NCBI GenBank assembly: GCA_041609715.1
Contig: JBFIQI010000002.1
Coordinates: forward strand, 1-60,340
Source of the DNA: JABDLF01 sp041609715
GTDB taxonomy: Bacteria > Pseudomonadota > Gammaproteobacteria > Steroidobacterales > JABDLF01
DNA length: 60,340 bases
Direction: 5' to 3'
The notes under the pieces are model-generated. The model made no database searches, was not told the origin of the DNA, and saw only the letters and a list, made by a program, of their open reading frames with translations. Positions 16,038 through 23,606 of this stretch are shown here, one piece after another (within the stretch, counting starts at the first letter, position 1; every line of letters begins with the position of its first letter). The translations under genes were made by a program, and so were the position numbers.

Positions 16038-17290
16038 CCGAGTCGAGCGGCGAATTTGCAACGATAATCGTAGGCGGCGGCATGGTAGGCGCCAGCCTGG
16101 CAATCGCGCTTGCCAGTATTGGCCAACGGGTAGCAGTGATCGAAGCACACCCGCCCGGTCGACCCGGCCAGCCCTCCTTCGATGACCGCGCCACTGCGTT
16201 ATCCAATGGCAGTCGCCGGGTGTTCGAGGCACTGGCCGTGTGGCCGGAACTGGCCAAGCAGGCAACGCCAATACTGGAAATCCATGTGTCGGACAGGGGC
16301 CGCTTCGGTATCAGCCGCATCAAGGCCAGCGAGGAAGGCGTGCCCGCCCTGGGATTCATGATACGTAACCGGCATCTTGGGCACGCGTTGATGACGCGTA
16401 TGCAGTCCGAGCCGGGAATAACTTTGCTGTCCCCGGCCAGAGTGCAATCCCTGGCATCAAAGTCGGGCCGGGTCGAACTGGAAGTGACGGGTGAGGGCGC
16501 GACAGCACCCCGGATCACGGGAGGCTTGTTGGTGGCAGCTGACGGAGCGCGTTCCTCGATGCGGGAGCTCCTGGGCATCGCTGCCGATGTCCGTGATTAC
16601 GATCAGTTGGCGATCGTCGCCAATATCGCCACCGAAAATGACCTTGCGGGCGTTGCTTACGAACGGTTTACTGAATCCGGTCCGTTGGCCGTGCTGCCTA
16701 TGTCTGACGAGGACTCGCCGGGCACGGCAGGTCGCGGCACGATCGTCTGGTCGGTGGCACCAGAAGCGGGTCAAAGCCTGCTGGAACTGCCCGAACATGA
16801 GTTCCGGGCCGAGTTGCAGTCGCAGCTGGGATTTCGTCTGGGCGCCATAACCCGAACGGGACAGCGCAGCAGCTACCCGCTGGCCCTGGTGCAGAGCGAG
16901 GAACAGGTCAGGGAACGTGTGGTCATTATCGGCAACGCCGCCCACAGTCTGCACCCGGTGGCGGGACAAGGTTTCAATCTGAGTCTTCGCGACGTGGCCG
17001 CGCTGGCCGAGACCATTTCAGAGGCGGCCATGCGTGATGAGGACCCGGGGTCGCTGGCGGTGCTGCAGCGTTATGCTGACTGGCGCGCCCGGGATCAGCG
17101 CGACGTGGTACGTTTTTCGGATGGTTTGCTGAAAATTTTCGGCAGCCCCAGCCCCTTGCTGCGCACCGGGCGCAATCTCGGCCTGCTTGCTCTGGAACTC
17201 GTTCCAGGCGCCAAGCACCTGCTGGCGCGGCAGACCATGGGTGTGGCCGGCCGGCTGCCGAAACTGGCGCGCGGCGTGGCGCTCAAATGA
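16034..17290 (+). CDS. ubiH: 2-octaprenyl-6-methoxyphenol hydroxylase UbiH
   Basis: 418 aa FAD monooxygenase that hydroxylates C1 of the ubiquinone precursor ring. GTG start overlapping the pepP stop. Motifs: FAD-binding IIVGGGMVGASLAIALASIG, DDRATALSNGSRRVFEAL, the DG motif LLVAADGARSSMRELLGI, and GNAAHSLHPVAGQGFNLSLRD. The ATGA overlap with ubiI indicates translational coupling. UbiH rather than UbiI is assigned from operon order and the DDRATALSNGS motif. Confidence 0.92.
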   Translation: MTESSGEFATIIVGGGMVGASLAIALASIGQRVAVIEAHPPGRPGQPSFDDRATALSNGSRRVFEALAVWPELAKQATPILEIHVSDRGRFGISRIKASEEGVPALGFMIRNRHLGHALMTRMQSEPGITLLSPARVQSLASKSGRVELEVTGEGATAPRITGGLLVAADGARSSMRELLGIAADVRDYDQLAIVANIATENDLAGVAYERFTESGPLAVLPMSDEDSPGTAGRGTIVWSVAPEAGQSLLELPEHEFRAELQSQLGFRLGAITRTGQRSSYPLALVQSEEQVRERVVIIGNAAHSLHPVAGQGFNLSLRDVAALAETISEAAMRDEDPGSLAVLQRYADWRARDQRDVVRFSDGLLKIFGSPSPLLRTGRNLGLLALELVPGAKHLLARQTMGVAGRLPKLARGVALK

Positions 17291-18561
17291 ATCACCATTT
17301 CGACGTAGTCGTGGTCGGGGCCGGAATGGTGGGCGCAAGCCTTGCGGCGCTGCTGAACCGCGATCCCCGCAGCCGGGGTTTGTCCCTTGGTCTGCTTGAT
17401 GCGCGGGCCCCGGAGCCATTGGCAACCGACGGGCCATATGCGTTGCGCGTGTCGGCCCTGTCACGGGCGTCGCAGAACATCCTGGCGACTGCCGGCGCCT
17501 GGCCGTCGATTGCTGCGGCTCGGGTTTTTGCCTACCAGGAAATGCGGGTATGGGATGCAAACGCGGATGACAGCGATGATCCCTTGACCGATGGGCTGCA
17601 TTTCGACAGTGCGGTTTTGGGCGAGCCGGATCTGGGACATATCGTTGAAAACGGTCTCGTACAGTCAAGCCTGCACGATCTGCTCGCACGCGCTCAGGGC
17701 ATCGAGATGTTATTGGGAGTCAGCCTGAAGGACGTTACCTTCGAAGCTGACAGGCTTGTCCTTGCGACCGATGCGGGGCACACCCTGACCACCGGACTGC
17801 TGATCGGCTGCGACGGCGGTGCTTCGCCGGTACGACAACTGGCGGGCATCGAGGCAGACACCGCGGCTTACGACCAACTCGGTATCGTTGCCATCGTGCG
17901 CACCGAGAAGCCACATGGCGCCACCGCATGGCAGCGGTTTCTGCCTTCCGGGCCGGTGGCCTTCCTGCCGCTGGCCAGCGGCGAGTGTTCCATCGTGTGG
18001 TCCTGCGAAAATGAACGGGCGCGACAGCTCATGGCGCTGAACGAGGAGGACTTTGCTGCGGCCCTGACCCGGGCCAGCAACAAGGCGCTGGGCCACATAC
18101 AGTTGGTCAGCCGTCGCGGAAGTTTTCCGCTGCGGCGTTTGCTGGCTCGCCATTATTGCCGCGAGCGGCTGGTGCTGGCGGGCGACGCGGCCCATGTGGT
18201 CCATCCCCTGGCGGGGCAGGGTGCCAATCTGGGACTACTGGATGCGGCGGCACTGGCCCAGGTACTGGCAGAAGCGCTGGCGAACGGCGAAGCTCCTGGC
18301 GATTTGCGGGTCCTGCGGCGCTACGAGCGCTGGCGCAAGGGCGACAACCTGGCCATGCTGGCCGCGCTGGACGGTCTGAGTAAGCTGTTCGGTTCCACTC
18401 GACTGCCGCTGGGCAAGTTCCGGCGAGCGGGATTAAGCCTGGTGAATCGGGCCCAGCCCGCCCGCAACCGGCTGGCGCGCCAGGCGCTGGGACTGGCAGG
18501 CGAACTGCCGGAGGCAGCCTTGGGTCGATTGGGAACCGGGGTCAGGGCCGGTTTTGCCTAA
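17287..18561 (+). CDS. ubiI: 2-octaprenylphenol hydroxylase UbiI (VisC family)
   Basis: 424 aa, paralogue of the gene before it, with ATGA overlap. FAD motifs: VVVGAGMVGASLAALLNRDP, YALRVSALSRASQNIL, IGCDGGASPVRQLAGI and GDAAHVVHPLAGQGANLGLL. It is expected to hydroxylate C5 in ubiquinone synthesis. Third gene of ygfB-pepP-ubiH-ubiI. Its stop overlaps the stop of the convergent phhB gene by 4 nt, with no room for an intergenic terminator. Confidence 0.9.
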   Translation: MNHHFDVVVVGAGMVGASLAALLNRDPRSRGLSLGLLDARAPEPLATDGPYALRVSALSRASQNILATAGAWPSIAAARVFAYQEMRVWDANADDSDDPLTDGLHFDSAVLGEPDLGHIVENGLVQSSLHDLLARAQGIEMLLGVSLKDVTFEADRLVLATDAGHTLTTGLLIGCDGGASPVRQLAGIEADTAAYDQLGIVAIVRTEKPHGATAWQRFLPSGPVAFLPLASGECSIVWSCENERARQLMALNEEDFAAALTRASNKALGHIQLVSRRGSFPLRRLLARHYCRERLVLAGDAAHVVHPLAGQGANLGLLDAAALAQVLAEALANGEAPGDLRVLRRYERWRKGDNLAMLAALDGLSKLFGSTRLPLGKFRRAGLSLVNRAQPARNRLARQALGLAGELPEAALGRLGTGVRAGFA

Positions 18562-18896
18562 TCCAGCAGGGCGTCGATCTTCATCGCGCAGATGAAGTCG
18601 TTTTCAGATAGGCCGTCTATGGCGTGGGTGGTGTAACGAACCAGGCAGTGGTTATAGCCCACTTCCAGGTCGGGATGATGGCCTTCGGCGTTTGCGATCC
18701 AGGCGACCGCGTTAACGAATGCCATAGTCTTGTAATAGCCCTTGAATCTGAAATCTTTGACTATCTCTTTGCTGTCGTCGGAAACTTCCCAGCCGTCCGC
18801 CAGATTTTTTTTCCGCAGGCGCTCCGCTTCAGCACGATCCAGCGGCTGAATTCCACCTTCACAGGGTACACAATGCTTGCCGGCCAGGTCGGACAT
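18558..18896 (-). CDS. phhB: Pterin-4a-carbinolamine dehydratase
   Basis: 112 aa, normal length. The family motif is GHHPDLEVGYNHCLVRYTTH followed by AIDGLSENDF; the His-His of the active site is present. The enzyme dehydrates the 4a-hydroxy-tetrahydropterin made by phenylalanine hydroxylase, allowing cofactor recycling. It lies 35 nt downstream of phhA in the same direction, so the pair forms a phhAB operon. Confidence 0.95.
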   Translation of the reverse strand: MSDLAGKHCVPCEGGIQPLDRAEAERLRKKNLADGWEVSDDSKEIVKDFRFKGYYKTMAFVNAVAWIANAEGHHPDLEVGYNHCLVRYTTHAIDGLSENDFICAMKIDALLD

Positions 18897-18931
18897 GGTC
18901 GCTCCTTCTTGTTTCCAAAAGGCAGCCGCGC

Positions 18932-19738
18932 TCAGGCGGACTTGCGTGTTTCTTTGGGCGGAAAAGTCGGTTCGTGCATGCCGAGGCGACGCGCCTCACG
19001 AATGAGAGCAAGCAAGTCTTTCTGCGCCAGGCTGAACAATTCGTCGAAACTCTCGATGACGAAATACACCGTTTGGAATATATCGATGCGGTACGGCGTT
19101 CTCAAGGCATCAACAGGGTCGAAGCGGCGGCGCTCGGGCACCTCGCTTTCCAGCGCATAGGGTGTTTCACCAATTGAGGAAACGATGCCCGCGCCGTAGG
19201 TACGCAAGCCTTCCTCCGGTCGGTGAATGAGGCCGAATTCCACGGTGAACCAGTACAGCCTCGCCAGCATGACGCGATCCTCTTTGCTGGCCGCCAGACC
19301 GGCCTTGCCGTAAGCATGGGTGAAGGCCGCAAATCGCGGGTCCGTCAGCAGGGGAGTGTGGCCGAAGATCTCGTGAAATATATCCGGCTCCTGCAGGTAG
19401 TCGAGTTCCTCGCGGCTGCGAATAAAAGAAGCCGCCGGGAATTTCTTGTTGGCCAGCAGGCGGAAGAACTTGTCGAAATTGATCAAGGCCGGCACTGGCT
19501 CGACTTCCCAGCCCGTGTGTTGCCGCAATACCCGCGAAACCTCTTTGCACTGGGGCACGCGATCCTCGGGCAAATCGAGGCGCTCAAGAGCTTCCAGGTA
19601 CTCGGCGCAGGCGCGATCGCGGATGACCGCTTTTTGGCGCGTGATCAGTTCGTTCCAGATGGCGTTTTCTTCATCCGTGTAGTGGATGACACCGTTCTTG
19701 TCAGGGATCTTGGCGACGTAGCGGGTAGATTTGGCCAT
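18932..19738 (-). CDS. phhA: Phenylalanine 4-hydroxylase
   Basis: 268 aa, the compact bacterial form without an N-terminal regulatory domain. The iron ligands are visible: His122 and His127 in DIFHEIFGHTPLL, and Glu167 in WFTVEFGLIH. It converts Phe to Tyr with tetrahydrobiopterin-type cofactor and O2. It leads the phhAB operon. The AT-rich region between it and the divergent Lrp gene carries a long inverted repeat, suggesting Phe- or amino-acid-responsive control by that regulator. Confidence 0.96.
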   Translation of the reverse strand: MAKSTRYVAKIPDKNGVIHYTDEENAIWNELITRQKAVIRDRACAEYLEALERLDLPEDRVPQCKEVSRVLRQHTGWEVEPVPALINFDKFFRLLANKKFPAASFIRSREELDYLQEPDIFHEIFGHTPLLTDPRFAAFTHAYGKAGLAASKEDRVMLARLYWFTVEFGLIHRPEEGLRTYGAGIVSSIGETPYALESEVPERRRFDPVDALRTPYRIDIFQTVYFVIESFDELFSLAQKDLLALIREARRLGMHEPTFPPKETRKSA

Positions 19739-19821
19739 GGTTGCCGGGACCTCCGGTGATGCTGGAACACCTGCTCACTGCGGATCAGCCGCAGACCGGA
19801 GGAATTATAGTGATATTTTTC

Positions 19822-19908
19822 AGGTATTTTCTTGCTTTTTTTGCCAAAAAAATAAGATAATTAGAATAATTTATGGAAAGTAAGGCCAATTTTTAGAAGA
19901 AAATACCT
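19822..19908. promoter_or_regulatory. Divergent control region with a 12-bp inverted repeat (candidate Lrp-family operator)
   Basis: AGGTATTTTCTT (19822-19833) and its exact reverse complement AAGAAAATACCT (19897-19908) flank an A+T-rich stretch. The centres are 75 bp apart, close to seven helical turns. The right arm ends 5 nt before the regulator's ATG, so occupancy could block its own ribosome-binding region; the left arm lies about 85 bp upstream of phhA. This fits sites for a DNA-wrapping Lrp-type octamer, by inference. Confidence 0.55.
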
Positions 19909-19913
19909 AAGCG

Positions 19914-20390
19914 ATGAAAGAACTCGACAAAACTGACCTCAAGATCCTCGATGTGTTGCAGCAGGACGCCAGGATTTCCAACCACAAACTGGCGGCCAGG
20001 GTTGGCCTGTCCCCGTCGCCGTGCTGGCGGCGGGTAAAGCGCCTGGAAGACTGCGGCCTGATCCTCCGCTACGTCACATTGCTCGATACCGAGGCGGCCG
20101 GGCTGCCGGTGCAGGCATACCTGCATGTGTCCCTGGACAACCATCATCCGGATACGGTTGCGGCCTTTGATCGCATGGTGCAGGCGCGCCCGGAGGTGCT
20201 GGAATGTCACGCGATGAGCGGCGAATATGATTACCTGCTAAAGGTGGCCGCGCGCAGCATGTCCGACTACGAGCGCTTCATGACGCGACATTTGTTGCGC
20301 GAAGCGGAAGTTCAGACGGCCAATACCAGCTTTGTGCTGAAGCGCATCAAGCACACCACTGCCATCCCTCTGCAGCAGGCCAAGGAATAA
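19914..20390 (+). CDS. Lrp/AsnC family transcription regulator
   Basis: 158 aa. N-terminal winged helix: LDKTDLKILDVLQQDARISN, then KLAARVGLSPSPCWRRVKRL with the recognition helix. The C-terminal RAM (ligand-binding) domain includes VLECHAMSGEYDYLLKVAAR. Length and pattern match Lrp-like feast/famine regulators. It is divergent from phhAB across an inverted repeat, so it probably controls phenylalanine hydroxylation and itself. Effector unknown; an aromatic amino acid is the natural guess. Confidence 0.9.
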   Translation: MKELDKTDLKILDVLQQDARISNHKLAARVGLSPSPCWRRVKRLEDCGLILRYVTLLDTEAAGLPVQAYLHVSLDNHHPDTVAAFDRMVQARPEVLECHAMSGEYDYLLKVAARSMSDYERFMTRHLLREAEVQTANTSFVLKRIKHTTAIPLQQAKE

Positions 20391-20396
20391 TCCGGC

Positions 20397-21629
20397 TCAA
20401 GGCCCGGCGAAGCGGCTGGCGACGTATTCTTCCACCAGCTGCTGGAATTCCTCTGCGATCCTGTCGCCTTTCAGCGTCACGTCTTTTTTGCCGTCGATGT
20501 AGACCGGCGCTACGGGACGCTCACCGGTACCGGGCAGGCTGATGCCGATGTTGGCGTGCTTGGATTCACCGGGGCCGTTGACCACGCAGCCCATCACCGC
20601 GACCGTCATCTCCTCCACTCCCGGGTATTGCTGTTTCCACTCGGGCATGCGCTGCCGGATATGTCCCTGGATCTGCTGTGCCAGTTCCTGGAAGTAGCTG
20701 CTGGTGGTGCGCCCGCAGCCGGGGCAGGCAATCACCATGGGAGTGAACGACCGCAAGCCCATGCTTTGCAGGATTTCCTGGGCCACGATGACTTCACGGG
20801 TGCGATCGCCGCCCGGTTCCGGCGTGAGGGAAATGCGGATAGTGTCGCCAATGCCCTCTTGCAGCAGGACAGCCAGGGCAGCCGTTGAAGCGACGATACC
20901 CTTGCTGCCCATGCCCGCCTCGGTCAGTCCCAGGTGCAAGGGGTAGTCGCAGCGTTTAGCCAGCATGCGATAGACGGCGATCAGATCCTGCACTCCGCTC
21001 ATCTTGCAGGAAAGAATGATGGCGTCGGAGCGCAGGCCGAGTTCCTCTGCACGCTGAGCACTGCCCACCGCCGACTGCACCATGGCTTCGTAAACAACGT
21101 GGCGGGCATCCGCCGGTTCGCGGCTGGCGGCATTTTCATCCATCAGCCGGGTCAGCAGTTCCTGATCCAGGCTGCCCCAGTTGACCCCGATGCGCACCGG
21201 GCGGTCGTTGTCACAGGCCACCTGGATCATTTCAGCAAACTGCGGGTCCCGCTTGCTGCCGCGACCGACATTGCCGGGATTGATGCGGTATTTGGCCAAA
21301 GCCTTCGCGCACTCGGGGAAATCGCGCAGTAGTTTATGGCCGTTAAAATGGAAATCGCCCACCAGCGGTACATCGACACCCCAATCCATCAGTTGCTGGC
21401 GAATTGCGGGAACCTGTTCCGCAGCGGCGGCATTGTTGACAGTGATCCGCACCAGCTCGGATCCGGCACGCGCCAGGTCGCGAACCTGCGCAGCGGTCTT
21501 GTCGCGATCGGCAGTGTCGGTATTGGTCATGGACTGCACCACAATGGGCGCGCCCCCGCCCACCCATACCTGGCCGATGCGCACGGCGCGGGTCTGGTGA
21601 CGTCGGCTTGGAGTATTTGAGGGCGTCAT
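20397..21629 (-). CDS. ispG: 4-hydroxy-3-methylbut-2-enyl diphosphate synthase
   Basis: 410 aa, the standard bacterial GcpE/IspG length. It makes HMBPP in the MEP isoprenoid pathway with a [4Fe-4S] cluster. Visible: SMTNTDTADRDKTAAQV, INPGNVG, and the cluster cysteines in ACPGCGRT and VMGCVVNGPGE. It converges on the Lrp-family gene with only 6 nt between stops. Its upstream region faces the glycine riboswitch region; I see no clear promoter there. Confidence 0.95.
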   Translation of the reverse strand: MTPSNTPSRRHQTRAVRIGQVWVGGGAPIVVQSMTNTDTADRDKTAAQVRDLARAGSELVRITVNNAAAAEQVPAIRQQLMDWGVDVPLVGDFHFNGHKLLRDFPECAKALAKYRINPGNVGRGSKRDPQFAEMIQVACDNDRPVRIGVNWGSLDQELLTRLMDENAASREPADARHVVYEAMVQSAVGSAQRAEELGLRSDAIILSCKMSGVQDLIAVYRMLAKRCDYPLHLGLTEAGMGSKGIVASTAALAVLLQEGIGDTIRISLTPEPGGDRTREVIVAQEILQSMGLRSFTPMVIACPGCGRTTSSYFQELAQQIQGHIRQRMPEWKQQYPGVEEMTVAVMGCVVNGPGESKHANIGISLPGTGERPVAPVYIDGKKDVTLKGDRIAEEFQQLVEEYVASRFAGP

Positions 21630-21782
21630 AGGCTGAGTGCTGCAGGTATCGGATGGACGGCGCGCCGCATCGTTCAGGTGGGGTCGCTATTCTGGCGATC
21701 CCATGCGGCACAGGCAAGAGCCGTCGGGCTTGTAGAGGCCACAGCGACGATGGGCTATCATTCTATGTTCAATCAGCAAATA

Positions 21783-21969
21783 TCGCGAGAGAGTGTCCCG
21801 GCACTAGGCCCGGGATCGCCGAAGGCGCAACCCGCCCGGAAACGCTCAGGCAAACGGATCGTGATGTCAGATTGGCTCTGGAGAGCGGCAGGCGCAGGCC
21901 TGCCCACCGAAGGGGAAAGGCGTATCCGCGCAGGCGCATTCGCCCCATCTCTCAGGTAACCGGACAGAG
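21783..21969 (+). promoter_or_regulatory. Tandem glycine riboswitch
   Basis: Two consecutive glycine aptamers precede gcvT. Aptamer I (about 21783-21870) has CGCGAGAGAG, the core CGCCGAAGGCGCAA and CGCTCAGGCAAACGGA. Aptamer II (about 21873-21969) has CTCTGGAGAG, CACCGAAGGGGAAAGG and ATCTCTCAGGTAACCGGACA. These are the conserved glycine-aptamer bulges. Glycine binding is expected to permit expression of the cleavage operon when glycine is abundant. Confidence 0.95.
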
Positions 21970-22006
21970 GGGCGGCAGGCTGCGAGGCCTGCCGCCCTTG
22001 TATTTT
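21970..22006 (+). terminator. Riboswitch expression-platform terminator
   Basis: An 11-bp stem, GGGCGGCAGGC (21970-21980) with GCCTGCCGCCC (21987-21997), is followed by TTGTATTTTT. It begins where aptamer II ends, about 45 nt upstream of gcvT. Its two arms repeat segments of an aptamer II hairpin (21885-21893 and 21897-21904), so alternative pairing is possible. Confidence 0.8.
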
Positions 22007-22052
22007 TGGGTCCCGCGGCGGGGCCGCGGTAACGAGTGACACCGGAGTTGTG

Positions 22053-23153
22053 ATGGGTAAGAAAACGCCTCTTTTTGATCAGCACCAGGAGCAGGGCGGG
22101 CGCATGGTGGACTTCGGTGGCTGGGATATGCCGGTGCACTATGGTTCGCAGCTCACCGAGCATCACGCGGTGCGCCAACGGGCCGGGATGTTTGATGTCT
22201 CCCACATGACGGTTATCGACATCTCGGGCGCGCGTGCCAGCGACTTTCTCCAGCACTTGCTGGCCAACGACATCGGCAAGCTGAAAGTCCACGGCAAGGC
22301 GCTTTACAGCTGCATGCTGGCGGAGGACGGCGGGATCCTGGACGACCTGATTGTCTATTTCTTTGATGCCGGGAGTTTTCGCATGGTGGTCAACGCCGCC
22401 ACCCGCGACAAAGATCTCGCCTGGATTCGGTCCCAGGCCGCGTCCTTCGCTGCGCAGATCACCGAGCGCGATGACCTGGCGATGATCGCGGTGCAGGGCC
22501 CGGAGGCGCGGGCGCGAGCAGCGTTGGCGCTGCCCGACACCTGCCGCGAGGCCGCAATGGCACTCAAGCCTTTCATGGGGGCCGAGTTGGACGGTCACTT
22601 TGTGGCGCGCACCGGCTACACGGGGGAAGACGGATGGGAGATCATGGTACCGGCGGACCGGGCCGGCAGCTTCTGGTCGAGTCTGGTGGCGCAGGATATT
22701 GTGCCCTGCGGGCTGGGCGCCCGGGATACCCTGCGGCTGGAAGCAGGCATGAACCTTTACGGTACCGATATGGATGAACAAACCTCGCCGCTGGAGTCCG
22801 GTCTCGGGTGGACCATTGGCTGGCAGGACCCGGAGGGGAATGATCGAGACTTTATCGGCGCAGACGCCCTGCGCCGCCAGCGGGCCGCCGGCGTGAGCCG
22901 CAAGTTCGTGGGACTGGTGCTGGAGGACCGCGGCGTACTGCGCGGGGGCCAAGCCATTATTGTGGACGGGTCGGACGCGGGCCTGGTCACCAGCGGGACT
23001 TATTCGCCAACCCTGGAGCGCTCCATCGGAATGGGGCGCGTGCCCGTTGCCATTGGCGATAATTGCAAGGTTGAAATCCGTGGCCGTCGGCTGGCGGCGC
23101 GGGTGGTGAAGCCGCCGTTTGTCCGCAACGGCAAGGCCTGTATCGAGATTTGA
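22053..23153 (+). CDS. gcvT: Glycine cleavage system T protein (aminomethyltransferase)
   Basis: 366 aa from ATG 22053, with GGAG 6 nt upstream; an in-frame GTG sits one codon earlier. It transfers the methylene from aminomethyl-lipoyl-H protein to THF. Family sequence: GGWDMPVHYGSQLTEHHAVR, FDVSHM, LHLLANDIGKL-type strand, and GYTGEDGWEIMVPAD. First gene behind the glycine riboswitch; gcvH follows after 13 nt. Confidence 0.96.
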   Translation: MGKKTPLFDQHQEQGGRMVDFGGWDMPVHYGSQLTEHHAVRQRAGMFDVSHMTVIDISGARASDFLQHLLANDIGKLKVHGKALYSCMLAEDGGILDDLIVYFFDAGSFRMVVNAATRDKDLAWIRSQAASFAAQITERDDLAMIAVQGPEARARAALALPDTCREAAMALKPFMGAELDGHFVARTGYTGEDGWEIMVPADRAGSFWSSLVAQDIVPCGLGARDTLRLEAGMNLYGTDMDEQTSPLESGLGWTIGWQDPEGNDRDFIGADALRRQRAAGVSRKFVGLVLEDRGVLRGGQAIIVDGSDAGLVTSGTYSPTLERSIGMGRVPVAIGDNCKVEIRGRRLAARVVKPPFVRNGKACIEI

Positions 23154-23166
23154 TGGGGAGAACACA

Positions 23167-23559
23167 ATGAGCGAAATTCCGGGCGATCTCCGCTACACGC
23201 GGGATCATGAGTGGTTGCGGCCGCTGGAAGACGGCACGGCACTGGTGGGCATAACCGATCATGCCCAGGATGCTCTCGGTGACCTGGTATTTGTTGAAGT
23301 GCCGGAGCTGGGGGGTAAATTGTCGGAGGGTGATGCTTGTGCGGTAGTCGAATCCGTCAAGGCGGCGTCGGACGTTTATTGCCCGGTGGATGCGGAGATT
23401 GTCGAGATCAACGAGGCATTGGCCGATACACCGGAACTGATCAATTCCGATCCTTACGGAGAAGGCTGGCTGATGCGCGTCCAGCCGGAAGACAGCGGCG
23501 CCATCGATGCATTGATGTCGGCCGAAGACTACGAGCAATACCTGGAAGAGCAGGATTGA
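23167..23559 (+). CDS. gcvH: Glycine cleavage system H protein
   Basis: 130 aa from ATG 23167 (the frame is open 16 codons further upstream into gcvT). It carries the lipoyl arm that shuttles between P, T and L proteins. Lipoylation Lys65 lies in AVVESVKAASDVYCPVD. RYTRDHEWLR and GEGWLMRV are typical. The lipoyl group would be supplied by LipB, encoded at 57 kb. gcvPA follows 47 nt later. Confidence 0.96.
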   Translation: MSEIPGDLRYTRDHEWLRPLEDGTALVGITDHAQDALGDLVFVEVPELGGKLSEGDACAVVESVKAASDVYCPVDAEIVEINEALADTPELINSDPYGEGWLMRVQPEDSGAIDALMSAEDYEQYLEEQD

Positions 23560-23606
23560 GCACAGACGGAAACATCTGTCGGCCAAGCCGCGTCGGAAAA
23601 TAGCTT

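Noticed and set aside
21867..23165. 432-residue open frame on the minus strand opposite the riboswitch and gcvT
   Set aside because: It is antisense to gcvT, whose protein is clearly recognisable, and the translation shows no domain pattern. Long antisense frames are expected in GC-rich coding DNA.
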